Shown piece after piece: positions 50,459-60,446 of a DNA stretch of 64,000 nucleotides; the stretch's first letter is position 1, and each line of letters opens with the position of its first letter. Source of the stretch: OLB7 sp966250335 (GTDB lineage Bacteria; Bacteroidota; Ignavibacteria; OLB7); the NCBI GenBank assembly GCA_966250335.1, contig CBINGZ010000031.1, positions 4,425 to 68,424 on the forward strand, read 5' to 3'. Below the pieces are notes generated by a model. It ran no database searches and was not told the DNA's origin. It was given only the letters and a program-made list of their open reading frames with translations. The position numbers and the translations under genes were made by a program.

Positions 50459-51976
50459 TCATCCCTCGATGACCGGCAGGCGAAGCGTCGAGACGGGGGG
50501 ACCGGAACGTCCCTGCGGCGGAGCCGTCTGCAGCCGTCGCATCTTCCGGCGCAGGGCGAACGCGGAGAGAGCGTAGTAGGGGAGGAGGGCGATCCTGCGC
50601 AGCTCGCTTCGCGAGGGAGTGCGCCGCACGAGCCCGCGCAACGCCCGGACCCCGAGGCGGAGCCGGTGATCCTTGTGCATGAACCTGGAAAGAACGCGAT
50701 AGAATTCCGTCCCGTACGTCCCCTGGAACATCATATCGAGATCGGCGCTCTCCACCCAGTTCCGTTTCTCCCCCATTTCCGTCTTCACGCGCTCATGGAA
50801 GCGGGTGCCCGGCAGGGGGTAGGAGACGGAGATGCCGATCTCGTCGGGGAGGGCGGTCCGGACCATGCGGATCGTCGCCTCCACCTCATCCGATCCTTCT
50901 CCCGGATAGCCGAACTGCAGGAAGAACCCCGCCTTGATCCCGGCGCCGCGGAGCATGGCGGCCGCCTTGTGGATCTGTTCCACGGTGGTCCCCTTCTCCA
51001 TTGCGTCCAGCACGCTCTGCGCGCCCGACTCGGCGCCGATCCAGACGTTCTCGCAGCCGGCGCGGCGGAGCGCCTCCACGGTGCCGTCGTGAAGGATCAG
51101 GTCGGCGCGGCTGAGGCACTTGAACGGGAGCGCCGCGTCCAGACGTTCCACCTCCCGTCCCAGTTCGGAGACCCATCCCGGTTTCAGTCCGAAGATGTCG
51201 TCGCAGAACCAGAGATGGTCCGGTTTATATGTCTCCTTCAGATGTTTCATCTCCCGCGCGATCCGTTCCGGCGAGTGGGAGTTGTAGACCTGGCCGTAGA
51301 GCGGCTTGGCGCACCAGTTGCAGTGGTAGGGGCAGCCTCGGGTCGTCACGATGTTCATCGAGAAGTAGCCGTGCCGTTCGATCCAGGCGCGTCTGTAGCG
51401 TTCGACGTCGACAAGGTCGCGCGCGGGGAGCGGCAGGGTGTCGAGGTCGCGCACGACCTCACGCTTCGGACCGCGGAGGAGGGTTCCGTTCGGTCTGAAC
51501 GCGAGGCCCGGAATATCGTGGAGCGCCGTGTCGCTCTCTCCCTTCAGAGCATCGAGCAGTTCGCAGAGCGTCCGTTCTCCCTCACCTACCAGGATATAAT
51601 CGGTTCCATGGTCGAAGTAGTGATCCAGATGGTCGGTGGCGTCCGAGCCGTGGACGATCACGGTGCAGCCGTATCGTCTGCCGATATCCGCCATTGCCGT
51701 GGCCGCCTGGCGCATGCGGCTGAGGCACATCTTGGTGAGATAGTTGAAGTCGTCGTCGTAGATCACCAGGAACCGCGGCCTGTGACGGGCGAGATGCTCC
51801 TCGATCTCCGATTCCGACTCCGCCAGCATCGCATCGAACAGGGCGACCGTGTACCCCCGCTCCCTGGCGGCCGCGGCCGCGTAGAGGGTCCCCAGCGGGG
51901 GGTAGGGCATCATGGTCCGGAACTCCTTCGGGTCGAAGCGGAGGAAATAGCTGTGTGTGAAAAGAATATCGCTCAT
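50459..51976 (-). CDS. B12-binding-domain radical SAM protein 2
   Basis: The 505-residue enzyme has an N-terminal cobalamin-binding-like Rossmann domain (PPLGTLYAAAAARERGYTVA, then ILVGEGERTLCELL). The radical SAM domain has the CxxxCxxC cluster motif in TTRGCPYHCNWC, followed by DHLWFCDDIFGLKP, GAESGAQSVLDAM and LQFGYPGEG of the Elp3/MiaB-like fold. Class B enzymes of this type methylate or otherwise modify unactivated carbons. ATG 51976 overlaps the preceding stop (ATGA), so it is co-translated with the nucleotidyltransferase-like gene. Product unknown. Confidence 0.9.
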   Translation of the reverse strand: MSDILFTHSYFLRFDPKEFRTMMPYPPLGTLYAAAAARERGYTVALFDAMLAESESEIEEHLARHRPRFLVIYDDDFNYLTKMCLSRMRQAATAMADIGRRYGCTVIVHGSDATDHLDHYFDHGTDYILVGEGERTLCELLDALKGESDTALHDIPGLAFRPNGTLLRGPKREVVRDLDTLPLPARDLVDVERYRRAWIERHGYFSMNIVTTRGCPYHCNWCAKPLYGQVYNSHSPERIAREMKHLKETYKPDHLWFCDDIFGLKPGWVSELGREVERLDAALPFKCLSRADLILHDGTVEALRRAGCENVWIGAESGAQSVLDAMEKGTTVEQIHKAAAMLRGAGIKAGFFLQFGYPGEGSDEVEATIRMVRTALPDEIGISVSYPLPGTRFHERVKTEMGEKRNWVESADLDMMFQGTYGTEFYRVLSRFMHKDHRLRLGVRALRGLVRRTPSRSELRRIALLPYYALSAFALRRKMRRLQTAPPQGRSGPPVSTLRLPVIEG

Positions 51977-52908
51977 ACGTCGCCGTGCTCGTACTTCAGG
52001 CCGTACCTGCGGAGCGACTCCGAATATCGTGAAAGGATAATCCCCGAGACGTCGTTCGGGTGGGCGCGCGATTCGTTCCGTCTGGTCCTGAGCGATATTT
52101 CCCGCGCGGCGGCCGGATGGTTCGGGAACTTCCATTTCCAGAACGCCCGTGTGATCTCCATGCATTGTTCGTCCAGCCATGCCGACATGCGTCGCGGTAT
52201 GATCCTCTCGGCGATGCTCCGTACCCGGCGTTCCCCCGTCACTCCCGCGCGGTATTCGATCCGTTCCATCGAGAAGTTCGGGTAGTAGTCGGAGACCCAT
52301 GTGTTCTCCTGCATGAATCTGACGAAGAGATCGCGGTTGTAGATCGGCTTCAGCGACGCCACCTCGCACGCCACGTACGGGTTCCGTTCCCTGATCTTCA
52401 GGTTGTCGGTCGTCACGAAGTAGTTCGCGCAGAAGTATTTGCGTCTGTTCAGCAGGGCGGTGCGTCGGAAGAGGACGAAGAGGAGCCGGACGATCCAGAG
52501 CCGCCCCGGTTCGGTCACGATGAAGTAGTCGATGTCGCTCTTCTCGTCGGCGATATAGCGGCAGAGCTGGCCGGAGATGAAGATCCCGCGCACAAACGGA
52601 ACACGGCTCATCAGCCCCGCCATGAATCCGGCCGTCTCCCAGAGGCGCGCGCCGCGCTCCTCCATCGCGATACGACGTTCGGCGACGGCCGCATCGCGAT
52701 GCGACAGATAGTAGAAGCCGTGGGATTCGCGCAGCAGTCCCTCGGCCGTCAGCTCCCGGAGCGCAATCTCCACCTCCGATTCCTCCAGCCCGCTCAGCGG
52801 AAGGAACGTATAGATCTCTCCGCTCCTGAGCGGATATTCGAACAGATCGTAGTAGGCAAGAACCCTGACGACCGGCTCATACAGTTGTTCGGTTGCTTCA
52901 CACAGCAT
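51973..52908 (-). CDS. Nucleotidyltransferase-like protein
   Basis: The 311-residue product has an N-terminal winged-helix-like part (ALRELTAEGLLRESHGFYYL) and a central GIFISGQLCRYIADEKSDIDYFIVTEP. The latter resembles the Gly-Ser-x-Asp-x-Asp core of the Pol-beta nucleotidyltransferase fold, here SG then SDIDYFI with two Asp. The C-terminus is helical and basic. ATG 52908 is preferred because the 36 residues upstream are Gly/Arg-rich and not conserved-looking; GTG 53016 is the long alternative. It sits between two B12-type radical SAM genes and overlaps the second, so it likely works in the same pathway. Confidence 0.75.
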   Translation of the reverse strand: MLCEATEQLYEPVVRVLAYYDLFEYPLRSGEIYTFLPLSGLEESEVEIALRELTAEGLLRESHGFYYLSHRDAAVAERRIAMEERGARLWETAGFMAGLMSRVPFVRGIFISGQLCRYIADEKSDIDYFIVTEPGRLWIVRLLFVLFRRTALLNRRKYFCANYFVTTDNLKIRERNPYVACEVASLKPIYNRDLFVRFMQENTWVSDYYPNFSMERIEYRAGVTGERRVRSIAERIIPRRMSAWLDEQCMEITRAFWKWKFPNHPAAAREISLRTRRNESRAHPNDVSGIILSRYSESLRRYGLKYEHGDV

Positions 52909-53093
52909 AACGTCACGGTAAAAAGTATCGAATCGGGATCGTGTACTCCTTCTCTCCGACTTTCTCGGATCTGCGGCTCCACCGCCTCCGCCGCTCTTTC
53001 TTTCGTGTTGAACCACGCAACCGGGGTCGTGCGGCGGCGATCGGCGGCGTGCCGGCTGCTACGCTTCGGGCCTCCTCCTGCGGGAGTCCCTGC

Positions 53094-54509
53094 TCACGAA
53101 AGCTTCGGCAGCGGCTTCAGCCGTTCCACCACCGCCTTCTCGATCGGGAAGCGATAGAAGTCGTGTCTGCACCGCCAGCGCGCCATCTTCTGCAGCGGCC
53201 ACTTCGCCATCGACCGGCGTCCCCCCGCCATCCGGTTGTAGAACTTGAACCGCTCGATCCGGGAGAACTGGTCGGGGCGGACCCACGGTCCGGAGGAGCC
53301 CCCCACGAAATCGAAATCTGCCCACTCCTGCAGCGTTTCCGGGAGCCTGTAGCCGTTGCGGACCACCTCTTCGGCGATACGGGAACCGGGATACGGCTTG
53401 TAGTAGAAGATGGGGGTTTCGAACTGCGAGTTCATCGTGCGGAGATGTTTCGCCATGTCGAGCGTAGCCTGGATGCTGGCGTCGCTCTCACCCGGAAATC
53501 CGACGATATGGGGGAAGATCACCCGTATGCCGAAGCGGGCGCAGCGGCGGGCGCTGTCGAGAATCTCCTGGACCGATACGTCCTTGCTCATCCAGTCGAG
53601 CATCTCCTGCGATCCCGATTCCACACCGATCATCAGCCATCGCAGGCCGGAACGGACGCATGTCCGGAGCATCTCGTCGGTCAGCCTCGTCCCCTGGTCG
53701 GCGCGCATCGTGGCGGTCCAGGTGAACTTCAGGCCGCGGCGGAGAAACTCCTCGGCCATGGCGACCACGCGGTCGTTGTAGGTGAAGAACGTTTCGTCCT
53801 GGAAGGCCAGGTCGTGGAATTTGTATCGCTTCCAGAGAGCCTCGATCTCGTCGGCAAGGCGGAGGGGATTGATCGCGACCCACTTCCTGCCGTAGACGAA
53901 CGGGTCGGCGCAGAAGGCGCAACGGAAGAAGCAGCCGGTGGAGGAGATATAATCGAGCTGCCGTTCCCCCTTCAGGCCGAAATATCGTTCTACGGGAATC
54001 AGATCGTAGTTGTACGGCGGCAGTTTGTTCATATCCACCAGCTCGCGCCGCGGGTTGACGACGACTCGTCCATCCACGCGGGAGGCGGTGCCGGCCGTCC
54101 CTTCCAGTGAGGCTCCGGTCGACAGCCTCTCCAGAATCTCGTTGAACGTCACTTCCCCCTGTCCCTGCACGGTGATGTCGATGGCCGGCTCGGCCAGGGT
54201 CTGATCGGGGAAGAGGGATGTATGCCAGCCCCCCCAGACGACGGGAAGGTCGGGACGGCGGGCTTTCGCCGCGCGGGTCGCCTTCAGAGCGTCACGTATG
54301 GGGTCGCCTGTCAGGACGGTGACTCCCAGACAGAGGGCGTCGTCGACCTCTTCCAGGAGCGTCCGGATCGGATCGGACTCCAGTCTTCCGTCGATGATCC
54401 GCACCTCGTAACGGTTCGGATCCAGATACGATCCTATCGCCAGCAGCGACAGGGGCATCGTGAAAAAGACGGTGTCCGGGTTGTAGAGAAGAACCTTCTG
54501 CCTGCTCAT
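53094..54509 (-). CDS. B12-binding-domain radical SAM protein 1
   Basis: The 471-residue protein resembles its neighbour: the cobalamin-like domain (LSLLAIGSYLDPNRYEVRII, then VVWGGWHTSLFPDQTL), then CxxxCxxC in STGCFFRCAFCADPF. LAFQDETFFTYNDRV, GVESGSQEMLDWM and HIVGFPGESDAS follow in the order of the class B fold. The two radical SAM proteins share architecture but differ in sequence, so they probably act on different steps. ATG 54509 removes a short N-terminal leader. It heads the minus-strand cluster; the ABC ATPase gene starts divergently 186 bases away. Confidence 0.9.
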   Translation of the reverse strand: MSRQKVLLYNPDTVFFTMPLSLLAIGSYLDPNRYEVRIIDGRLESDPIRTLLEEVDDALCLGVTVLTGDPIRDALKATRAAKARRPDLPVVWGGWHTSLFPDQTLAEPAIDITVQGQGEVTFNEILERLSTGASLEGTAGTASRVDGRVVVNPRRELVDMNKLPPYNYDLIPVERYFGLKGERQLDYISSTGCFFRCAFCADPFVYGRKWVAINPLRLADEIEALWKRYKFHDLAFQDETFFTYNDRVVAMAEEFLRRGLKFTWTATMRADQGTRLTDEMLRTCVRSGLRWLMIGVESGSQEMLDWMSKDVSVQEILDSARRCARFGIRVIFPHIVGFPGESDASIQATLDMAKHLRTMNSQFETPIFYYKPYPGSRIAEEVVRNGYRLPETLQEWADFDFVGGSSGPWVRPDQFSRIERFKFYNRMAGGRRSMAKWPLQKMARWRCRHDFYRFPIEKAVVERLKPLPKLS

Positions 54510-54695
54510 AATATCGGATAACGCAAGGAGCGAGTGGTTTCCGTGGGGCATCGGCCGGCTGACTCGCTGAGGAAGAACACACGAATCCCGGAAAAGTTAT
54601 TCAGGAAATCGCAGCTCTTCAGATCAGCTTCAGATGATGGAGAGGGGAACCGGGGGTTCCTTCCCCACTCATTATCTCACTATCTTGTCCGAACC

Positions 54696-55730
54696 ATGCG
54701 AACGGAAACGCGGCAGATCGACTCGATTGCAATCCGAACGCGGGGGCTCCGTAAGGAGTTCCGCCGCAGAAAACGTGACCCCGGTCTTGCCGGTTTTTTA
54801 CGCGCGCTCGCCGGAAAAGGTGATGTCGAGACGGTCGTCGCGGTCGAGGGACTCGACCTGGAGGTCGGCCGCGGGGAGAGGGTCGCGTTCATCGGTCCGA
54901 ACGGTTCCGGGAAGTCGACCACCATCAAGATGCTCACCGGCATCCTCCATCCCAGCAGCGGAGAGGCCGACGTCCTCGGCTTCAACCCGTGGAAACAGAG
55001 GAAGCATCTCGCCTTCCGTCTCGGCTCCGTCTTCGGCCAGAAATCACAGCTCTGGTTCCATCTTCCCCCCGTCGAGACCTTCTATCTCCTTTCGAAGATC
55101 TTCGAACTGGAGGAGAGTTTCTACAGGAAGCGGCTGGCGGAGCTCGTCGACTCCTTCGGGATCGCTCCCTACCTGAACACCCCGGTCAGAAAGCTTTCGC
55201 TGGGGGAACGGATGCGGTGCGAGGTGGTGGCGAGTCTGCTCCACGCCCCCTCCCTTCTGCTCCTCGACGAGCCCTCGATCGGACTGGACGTGATCGCCAA
55301 GGGGATGCTGCGGGAACATGTCCGGCAGGTGAACAGGGAGGAGGGGACGACGATCTTCATTACATCGCACGACGCGGGGGATGTGGAATCGCTCGCCGAA
55401 CGGGTGATCGTGATATCGGAGGGGAAGGTGATCTTCGACGGTCCGGTCGACGAGCTTCGCGGGCGGTTCCTGCGGACCAAGCGGCTGGAGGCGATACTTG
55501 CCGAGCCTCACACGGATACCATCGAGGAAGTGAACGGCGATCGTCCCTGGAGGGTTCTGGAATCCGATCCCTTCAAGATCGTCCTGGAACTGGAGGGAGC
55601 GCGTCCCGGCGCCACGCGCGACGCCATCGCGTTCCTGACCGACCGCTATGCGGTGGAGGATATCACGATAGCCGAGCCGCCGCTGGAGGAGGTCATCCGG
55701 GCGATCTACGGTGGGAAAGTGGATACCTAG
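54696..55730 (+). CDS. ABC transporter ATP-binding protein
   Basis: The 344-residue ATPase has Walker A GPNGSGKST, signature LSLGERMRCEV (the usual LSGGQ degenerated to LSLGE), Walker B LLLLDEPSIGLD and the switch His in FITSHD. A C-terminal extension (residues about 240-344) is typical of the branch that pairs with ABC-2/DUF990-like permeases for drug or glycan export. No permease gene is adjacent, which is unusual. ATG 54696 was chosen because the upstream frame overlaps the divergent promoter zone. The next gene encodes an outer-membrane protein. Confidence 0.92.
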   Translation: MRTETRQIDSIAIRTRGLRKEFRRRKRDPGLAGFLRALAGKGDVETVVAVEGLDLEVGRGERVAFIGPNGSGKSTTIKMLTGILHPSSGEADVLGFNPWKQRKHLAFRLGSVFGQKSQLWFHLPPVETFYLLSKIFELEESFYRKRLAELVDSFGIAPYLNTPVRKLSLGERMRCEVVASLLHAPSLLLLDEPSIGLDVIAKGMLREHVRQVNREEGTTIFITSHDAGDVESLAERVIVISEGKVIFDGPVDELRGRFLRTKRLEAILAEPHTDTIEEVNGDRPWRVLESDPFKIVLELEGARPGATRDAIAFLTDRYAVEDITIAEPPLEEVIRAIYGGKVDT

Positions 55731-55785
55731 CAGGGAGGGCCTTTTCCCTTTCGGCGCGCAACTTCCGCGTTGATCTTCTTCGTTC

Positions 55786-58700
55786 ATGCACCGTGTTGCC
55801 GGAATCATCGCACTCCTTCTCTTCCTGACGGCGCTTCCCGCTGCCGGTCAGGGGATGCGTGCCGTTGAAACGCGGAGCCTGACCCCGGCCGATTCCGTGC
55901 TGATGCTCTCCGCCGATCTTATCGTGCAGGGATCGTTCTCCCTGACGATCGACAGCGTGCGACTCGGCTCCCCCGGCGACTACACCCTCGACCATCGCTT
56001 CGGCGTGGTTCGTTTCACACCATCGACCCTTCTTCTCCTTGCCGATACTTCCCGGCCGCGTCTGATGAGGGCGATATACAGCTACAGGCCGATCGATCTG
56101 CGGCGCGAGTACGCGCGGATGAAACTCGTGGTCAGGGAGGACTCGGCGGGGGGAAGGCGGGAGGTGGCCGAGGAATCGGGAGCGTTGACGGCGGCCGAGA
56201 TCTTCGGGCGGAACTTCCAGCGTTCCGGCTCGGTGGTGCGGGGGCTCACGATCGGATCGAATCGCGATCTTACGCTCCAGAGCGGTCTGCGCCTGCAGTT
56301 CAGCGGGAACGTCGCCGAGGATGTGGAGGTGCTCGGGGCGGTGACCGACGAGCAGACGCCGATCCAGCCGGAGGGGAACACGCAGACCCTCCGCGAGGTC
56401 GACAACATCTTCATCGAGGTCCGCTCCCCCTTTGCCGGTGGAACCTTCGGGAAGTTCACGGCCGCGAACGGGGCAAGCGAATACACCGCGTTCTCGCGAA
56501 AGCTGCAGGGGGTGCGCGCCACGGCGCGATACGGTCCGTACGGCGGAGGGGAGTTTATCGCCGCCGTGGCGCCGGGGCGCTTCGTGACGCAGCAGATCCA
56601 GGGGAGGGAACGGGACCAGGGCCCCTACAGGCTCACCGGGCCGACCGGGGAACGGAACATCATCGTGGTCGCCGGCACCGAACGGGTCTTCGTCGACGGC
56701 GTGGAGATGACGCGGGGGGAGAGCAACGACTACGTGATCGATTACGGGACGGGCGAGATCTTCTTCCAGACCCGCCGGCCGATTACGAGCGCCAGCCGCA
56801 TCACCGTCGACTTCGAGTACTCCGATCGACGCTACTCCCGCTCCTTCATTGCCTTCTCCAACAACGGCTTCCTCTTCGACAGCTCCTTCACCCTCTCGGC
56901 GAACTACGTCCGCGAGGCCGACAACCAGGATGCGACGATCGATCTGACGCTGAACGACGAGGACCGCGCGCTCCTCGCCTCGGTCGGCGCCGATCCCCGC
57001 CGCGCCGTCAGAAGCGGCGTGCGGTTCGTGGGGCGGAACGATACGTTGAACGGGACCTACTACCGGATCGACACCCTCATCAACGGCGCGCCCGATTCGG
57101 TGTTCGTCTATGCTCCCACCGACCCGAGATCGGTCTACCACGTCTCCTTCGACGCCGCTCCGGACGGGCGTGGAGATTATCAGAGCGTGGCGTTCGGGGA
57201 ATATCGTTTTGTGGGGAAGGGAGCGGGCGCCTATCTGCCGGTGGTCTACCTGCCGCTCCCGGAACTGCGGCAGGTCGTGGCGCTGAAGCTCGGGGCGACG
57301 CCGGCCCGGGGTGTCTCGATCGCGGGAGAGCTGGCGTTCAGCGACGCGGCGCTCAACAGGTTCAGTGCCGATCCCTCCTCCCGGCTCTCGGGAACCGCGT
57401 TCACGGCGACCGCCACGGCCCGCCGCGATTCGCTGACGCTCGGCTCGGTGAACCTGGGGTCGGTGGTCTTCAACGGCAACGCCCGTTATCTGGACCGGAA
57501 GTTCAGGTCGGTGGAGCGGCTGGGGGATGTGGAGTTCAACAACAGGTGGAACACCGGCGTCCGGCTGGCCGAGGGGAACACCAGCGATGTTATCGCGGAA
57601 GGAAATCTCACCTGGTTCCCGCTGCGCCCGCTGGAGCTGACCGCCTCCAGCGGTTATCTGACAAGAGGGGCGCCGGAGAGAACGGTCTTCACCTCCTTCC
57701 GGCAGCTCTACTCGGCGCGTCTTGCGCAGGAGTCGCTTCCCACGGCCGACTACACGTTCGAGCGTATCGCAACGGGAGATTCAGTGCGGGGCGGTCTCGA
57801 CGGGCTCTGGCTGAAGCAGCGCGGCGGGGTGAACTATCGGATCGGGGCGTTCATCCCCGGCTTCAGGTTCGAGACGGAGGATCGGGAGGATCGCGGAACG
57901 GTGGGGACCGACACCCTTTTTCCCACATCGTTCAGGTTCTTCGAGGCGGGTCCCGATCTCCAGATCGATCTCCCCTTCATGAGCGCGACGGCCCGCGGGC
58001 GGTTCAGGATCGACGACTCGGTGCGATACGATTCCTCGGGCGGCGGACGGTTCCTGCGCGACGGCACGGCACAGACGTATACCTTCAGAGGGGACCTCAA
58101 GGGGGTACGGAACCTCACTTCCACGGCCGATCTCACATATCGTGTCAAGAGCTACGACTCGGTTGCCGGTCTCGATCCCGGTTCGCGGCTGAACAGCGTG
58201 ACGGTGCTGGCCCGCTCCCAGACCCGGTGGAACGGGTTCAGTCGGGGAGTCGATCTGGAGGCGCTCTACGAGGTGCAGACCGAGCAGGCCGCGCGTCTGC
58301 AGTATATCTTCCAGCTTGTTCCGATAGGGCAGGGGGAATATATCTGGATCGATCTCGATTCGAACGGGGTACAGACCGAGAACGAGTTCAGACTGACGAA
58401 CGCCGGCGACGGTGAATATATCAGGCGGAGCCTTCGGACCGAGCAGCTCTTCCCGGTGATCGATCTGCGCACATCGGCCAGGCTGCGGCTGCAGCCGAAG
58501 AACATGTTCGGGGATAGCGGCGTCGGCGCCTGGCTGAGCCCGTTCACGAGCGAGACCTATCTGCGGGTGGAGGAGAAGAGCCAGGCGGAGCGGGAGAGCG
58601 ATATCTACCTGCTGCGGCTCTCCGCGTTCCAGGACGATTCCACGACGGTGACGGGGAACTCGGTGGTCCAGCAGGATCTCCATCTCTTCGAGTCGAATCC

Positions 58701-59316
58701 CGACTATAACATCCGTCTGCGATATCAATCTCGTCGCGGTCTCATCCGTCTCTTCAACGCGATCGAGCGGACGGAGGCGACGGAACGGTCGCTTCGGGCG
58801 CGGTGGCAGCCGACCTTCGATATCGGCCTGCAGCTCGATCTGGGGGGGAACTCCGGACTGCTCCGGAGCACCGACACGGTCTCCAACAGGACATACGATC
58901 TCACCACCTTCACTGCCGCGAGCGATTTCAGCTATCGTCCGTTGCAGGCGCTGGAGCTGGGGTGGAGGTTGAAGGTCGCCTCTACGGAGGATGTGCTGCC
59001 GGCCGTTCCGCGGCGCACCTTCCAGAACACCAACGAGGTCCGGGGGATCTACTCGATCGAACGTCTCGGAAGCATCCGCGCCGAGATCGAGCGGACGAAC
59101 GTTACCGGGCAGAATCTCGGAACAGGAGATCTCTATTCGCTCCCCTACCAGCTCACCGACGGCTACGCGGTCGGTGAGACCTGGGTGGGGCGTCTCTCCT
59201 TCGACTACAGTCTCAGCTCCAGCCTTCAGATCTCCGTCACCTACACCGGCCGTGCCCAGCCCCCCTCGCACCGCGTGATCCATCTGGGACAGGCGGAGGT
59301 GCGGGCGTTGTTCTGA
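55786..59316 (+). CDS. Large predicted outer-membrane beta-barrel protein
   Basis: The 1176-residue product has a signal peptide (VAGIIALLLFLTALPAAGQ) and then repeated amphipathic strands to the C-terminus, ending LGQAEVRALF with a terminal Phe as in many outer-membrane proteins. N-terminal blocks GSNRDLTLQSGLRLQFSG, EDVEVLGAVTDEQTPIQPEG and VIDYGTGEIFFQTRRPITSA recall parts of SprA-like and related Bacteroidota/Chlorobi envelope proteins, but it is shorter than SprA. Function unknown; perhaps a large translocon or surface scaffold. It is 55 bases after the ABC ATPase gene on the same strand, so co-transcription is likely. Confidence 0.78.
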   Translation: MHRVAGIIALLLFLTALPAAGQGMRAVETRSLTPADSVLMLSADLIVQGSFSLTIDSVRLGSPGDYTLDHRFGVVRFTPSTLLLLADTSRPRLMRAIYSYRPIDLRREYARMKLVVREDSAGGRREVAEESGALTAAEIFGRNFQRSGSVVRGLTIGSNRDLTLQSGLRLQFSGNVAEDVEVLGAVTDEQTPIQPEGNTQTLREVDNIFIEVRSPFAGGTFGKFTAANGASEYTAFSRKLQGVRATARYGPYGGGEFIAAVAPGRFVTQQIQGRERDQGPYRLTGPTGERNIIVVAGTERVFVDGVEMTRGESNDYVIDYGTGEIFFQTRRPITSASRITVDFEYSDRRYSRSFIAFSNNGFLFDSSFTLSANYVREADNQDATIDLTLNDEDRALLASVGADPRRAVRSGVRFVGRNDTLNGTYYRIDTLINGAPDSVFVYAPTDPRSVYHVSFDAAPDGRGDYQSVAFGEYRFVGKGAGAYLPVVYLPLPELRQVVALKLGATPARGVSIAGELAFSDAALNRFSADPSSRLSGTAFTATATARRDSLTLGSVNLGSVVFNGNARYLDRKFRSVERLGDVEFNNRWNTGVRLAEGNTSDVIAEGNLTWFPLRPLELTASSGYLTRGAPERTVFTSFRQLYSARLAQESLPTADYTFERIATGDSVRGGLDGLWLKQRGGVNYRIGAFIPGFRFETEDREDRGTVGTDTLFPTSFRFFEAGPDLQIDLPFMSATARGRFRIDDSVRYDSSGGGRFLRDGTAQTYTFRGDLKGVRNLTSTADLTYRVKSYDSVAGLDPGSRLNSVTVLARSQTRWNGFSRGVDLEALYEVQTEQAARLQYIFQLVPIGQGEYIWIDLDSNGVQTENEFRLTNAGDGEYIRRSLRTEQLFPVIDLRTSARLRLQPKNMFGDSGVGAWLSPFTSETYLRVEEKSQAERESDIYLLRLSAFQDDSTTVTGNSVVQQDLHLFESNPDYNIRLRYQSRRGLIRLFNAIERTEATERSLRARWQPTFDIGLQLDLGGNSGLLRSTDTVSNRTYDLTTFTAASDFSYRPLQALELGWRLKVASTEDVLPAVPRRTFQNTNEVRGIYSIERLGSIRAEIERTNVTGQNLGTGDLYSLPYQLTDGYAVGETWVGRLSFDYSLSSSLQISVTYTGRAQPPSHRVIHLGQAEVRALF

Positions 59317-59334
59317 GTCGATAGGGTGATCCGA

Positions 59335-60258
59335 TCAATGCTTCCTGGGGACTTCCCACTCCATATAATCCCGTGCCATCTCCGTTTCGGGAAACACCTC
59401 CCTTGCCTCAGCCAGGAGGCGGTCCTCTCCGCCGCCGCCGTATCGTGAGCTGATATGCGTGATGATGAGCCGGGCGACCCCCGCTTCCGCCGCCACGGAG
59501 GCGGCCATCCCCGCCGTGGAATGTCGGCTGATCCGGGCGACGTCGTCGTGCTCCCCGGCGAACGTGGCCTCGTGTACGAGAAGGTCGGCGCCGCGCGCCA
59601 GTTCGATCGAGGCGGGAGAGTGGGTCGTGTCGCCGCAGATCACGACGACCCGGCCGGGGATCGGAGCGCCGCAGAGATCGTGTCCCGATACTGACCTCCC
59701 GTCGGGAAGAACGATCGTTTCGCCGCGTTTCAGTCTGCCGTGGAGCGGGCCCGCCGGCGCCCCGAGCGCCACGGCCCGTGCGGCGTCAAGGCTTCCCGGC
59801 CGTTCCCTCTCGGCGATCCTGAACCCGAACGACCTGATGCGGTGATCGAGCGTCGCGCATTCCACCGATATATCGCCGTCGGTCACGACATGGCCGTCGC
59901 CGATCGGGATGATCCGGAGCCGGTAGCCGAGCGTGGTCTCCGAGAGGCGGAACGCCGTCTCCAGAAACTCCTCGATCCCCGGAGGGCCGTAGAGGTCGAT
60001 CCCCCTGCCGTCTCCGGAGAGGCTGCGGGTGGAGAGAAGTCCCGGAAGGCCGAAGATATGGTCGCCGTGGAGATGGGTGATAAAGATCGTGGAGAGGCGT
60101 CCGACGCTCACGGAGGACTCCATGAACCTGTGCTGCGTCCCCTCGCCGCAGTCGAAGAGCCAGAGGTCGCCCCGTTCCTGAAACGAGAGGGCGATCGCCG
60201 AGACGTTCCGGCTCCGCGACGGAGCGCCCGCACCGGTGCCGAGAAAGGTGAGCTTCAT
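59335..60258 (-). CDS. rnz: Ribonuclease Z
   Basis: RNase Z trims the 3' trailers of tRNA precursors. The 307-residue metallo-beta-lactamase protein has the zinc motif HLHGDH (His62, His64, Asp66, His67), an upstream FDCGEGTQHRF, a CGDTTHSP metal Asp and a final HISSRYGGG. The exosite insertion between LYGPPG and the later His is that of the short bacterial form. It converges with the outer-membrane gene after 18 bases. Upstream to about 60446 no gene is seen. Confidence 0.95.
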   Translation of the reverse strand: MKLTFLGTGAGAPSRSRNVSAIALSFQERGDLWLFDCGEGTQHRFMESSVSVGRLSTIFITHLHGDHIFGLPGLLSTRSLSGDGRGIDLYGPPGIEEFLETAFRLSETTLGYRLRIIPIGDGHVVTDGDISVECATLDHRIRSFGFRIAERERPGSLDAARAVALGAPAGPLHGRLKRGETIVLPDGRSVSGHDLCGAPIPGRVVVICGDTTHSPASIELARGADLLVHEATFAGEHDDVARISRHSTAGMAASVAAEAGVARLIITHISSRYGGGGEDRLLAEAREVFPETEMARDYMEWEVPRKH

Positions 60259-60446
60259 GAAATGGATGTTCAGGAGAGCGTGATCAGGTCGCTCACGAGA
60301 TTGTTCGATCGGTACGTTCCAGAGAGATCCCTATATATCTATATCTGCCTTCCCAGGAATGCTTCCATCTCCGCATCGGCGACTCCGTTCGTGCGAATGC
60401 GACAACGTACGGGCTGGCGGGGCTCCTCTCATGGGGTAAGAGCCGA

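Noticed and set aside
51977..52369. A long N-terminal extension of radical SAM protein 2
   Set aside because: The extension overlaps the nucleotidyltransferase-like gene and lacks its own features; the cobalamin-like domain starts right after ATG 51976.
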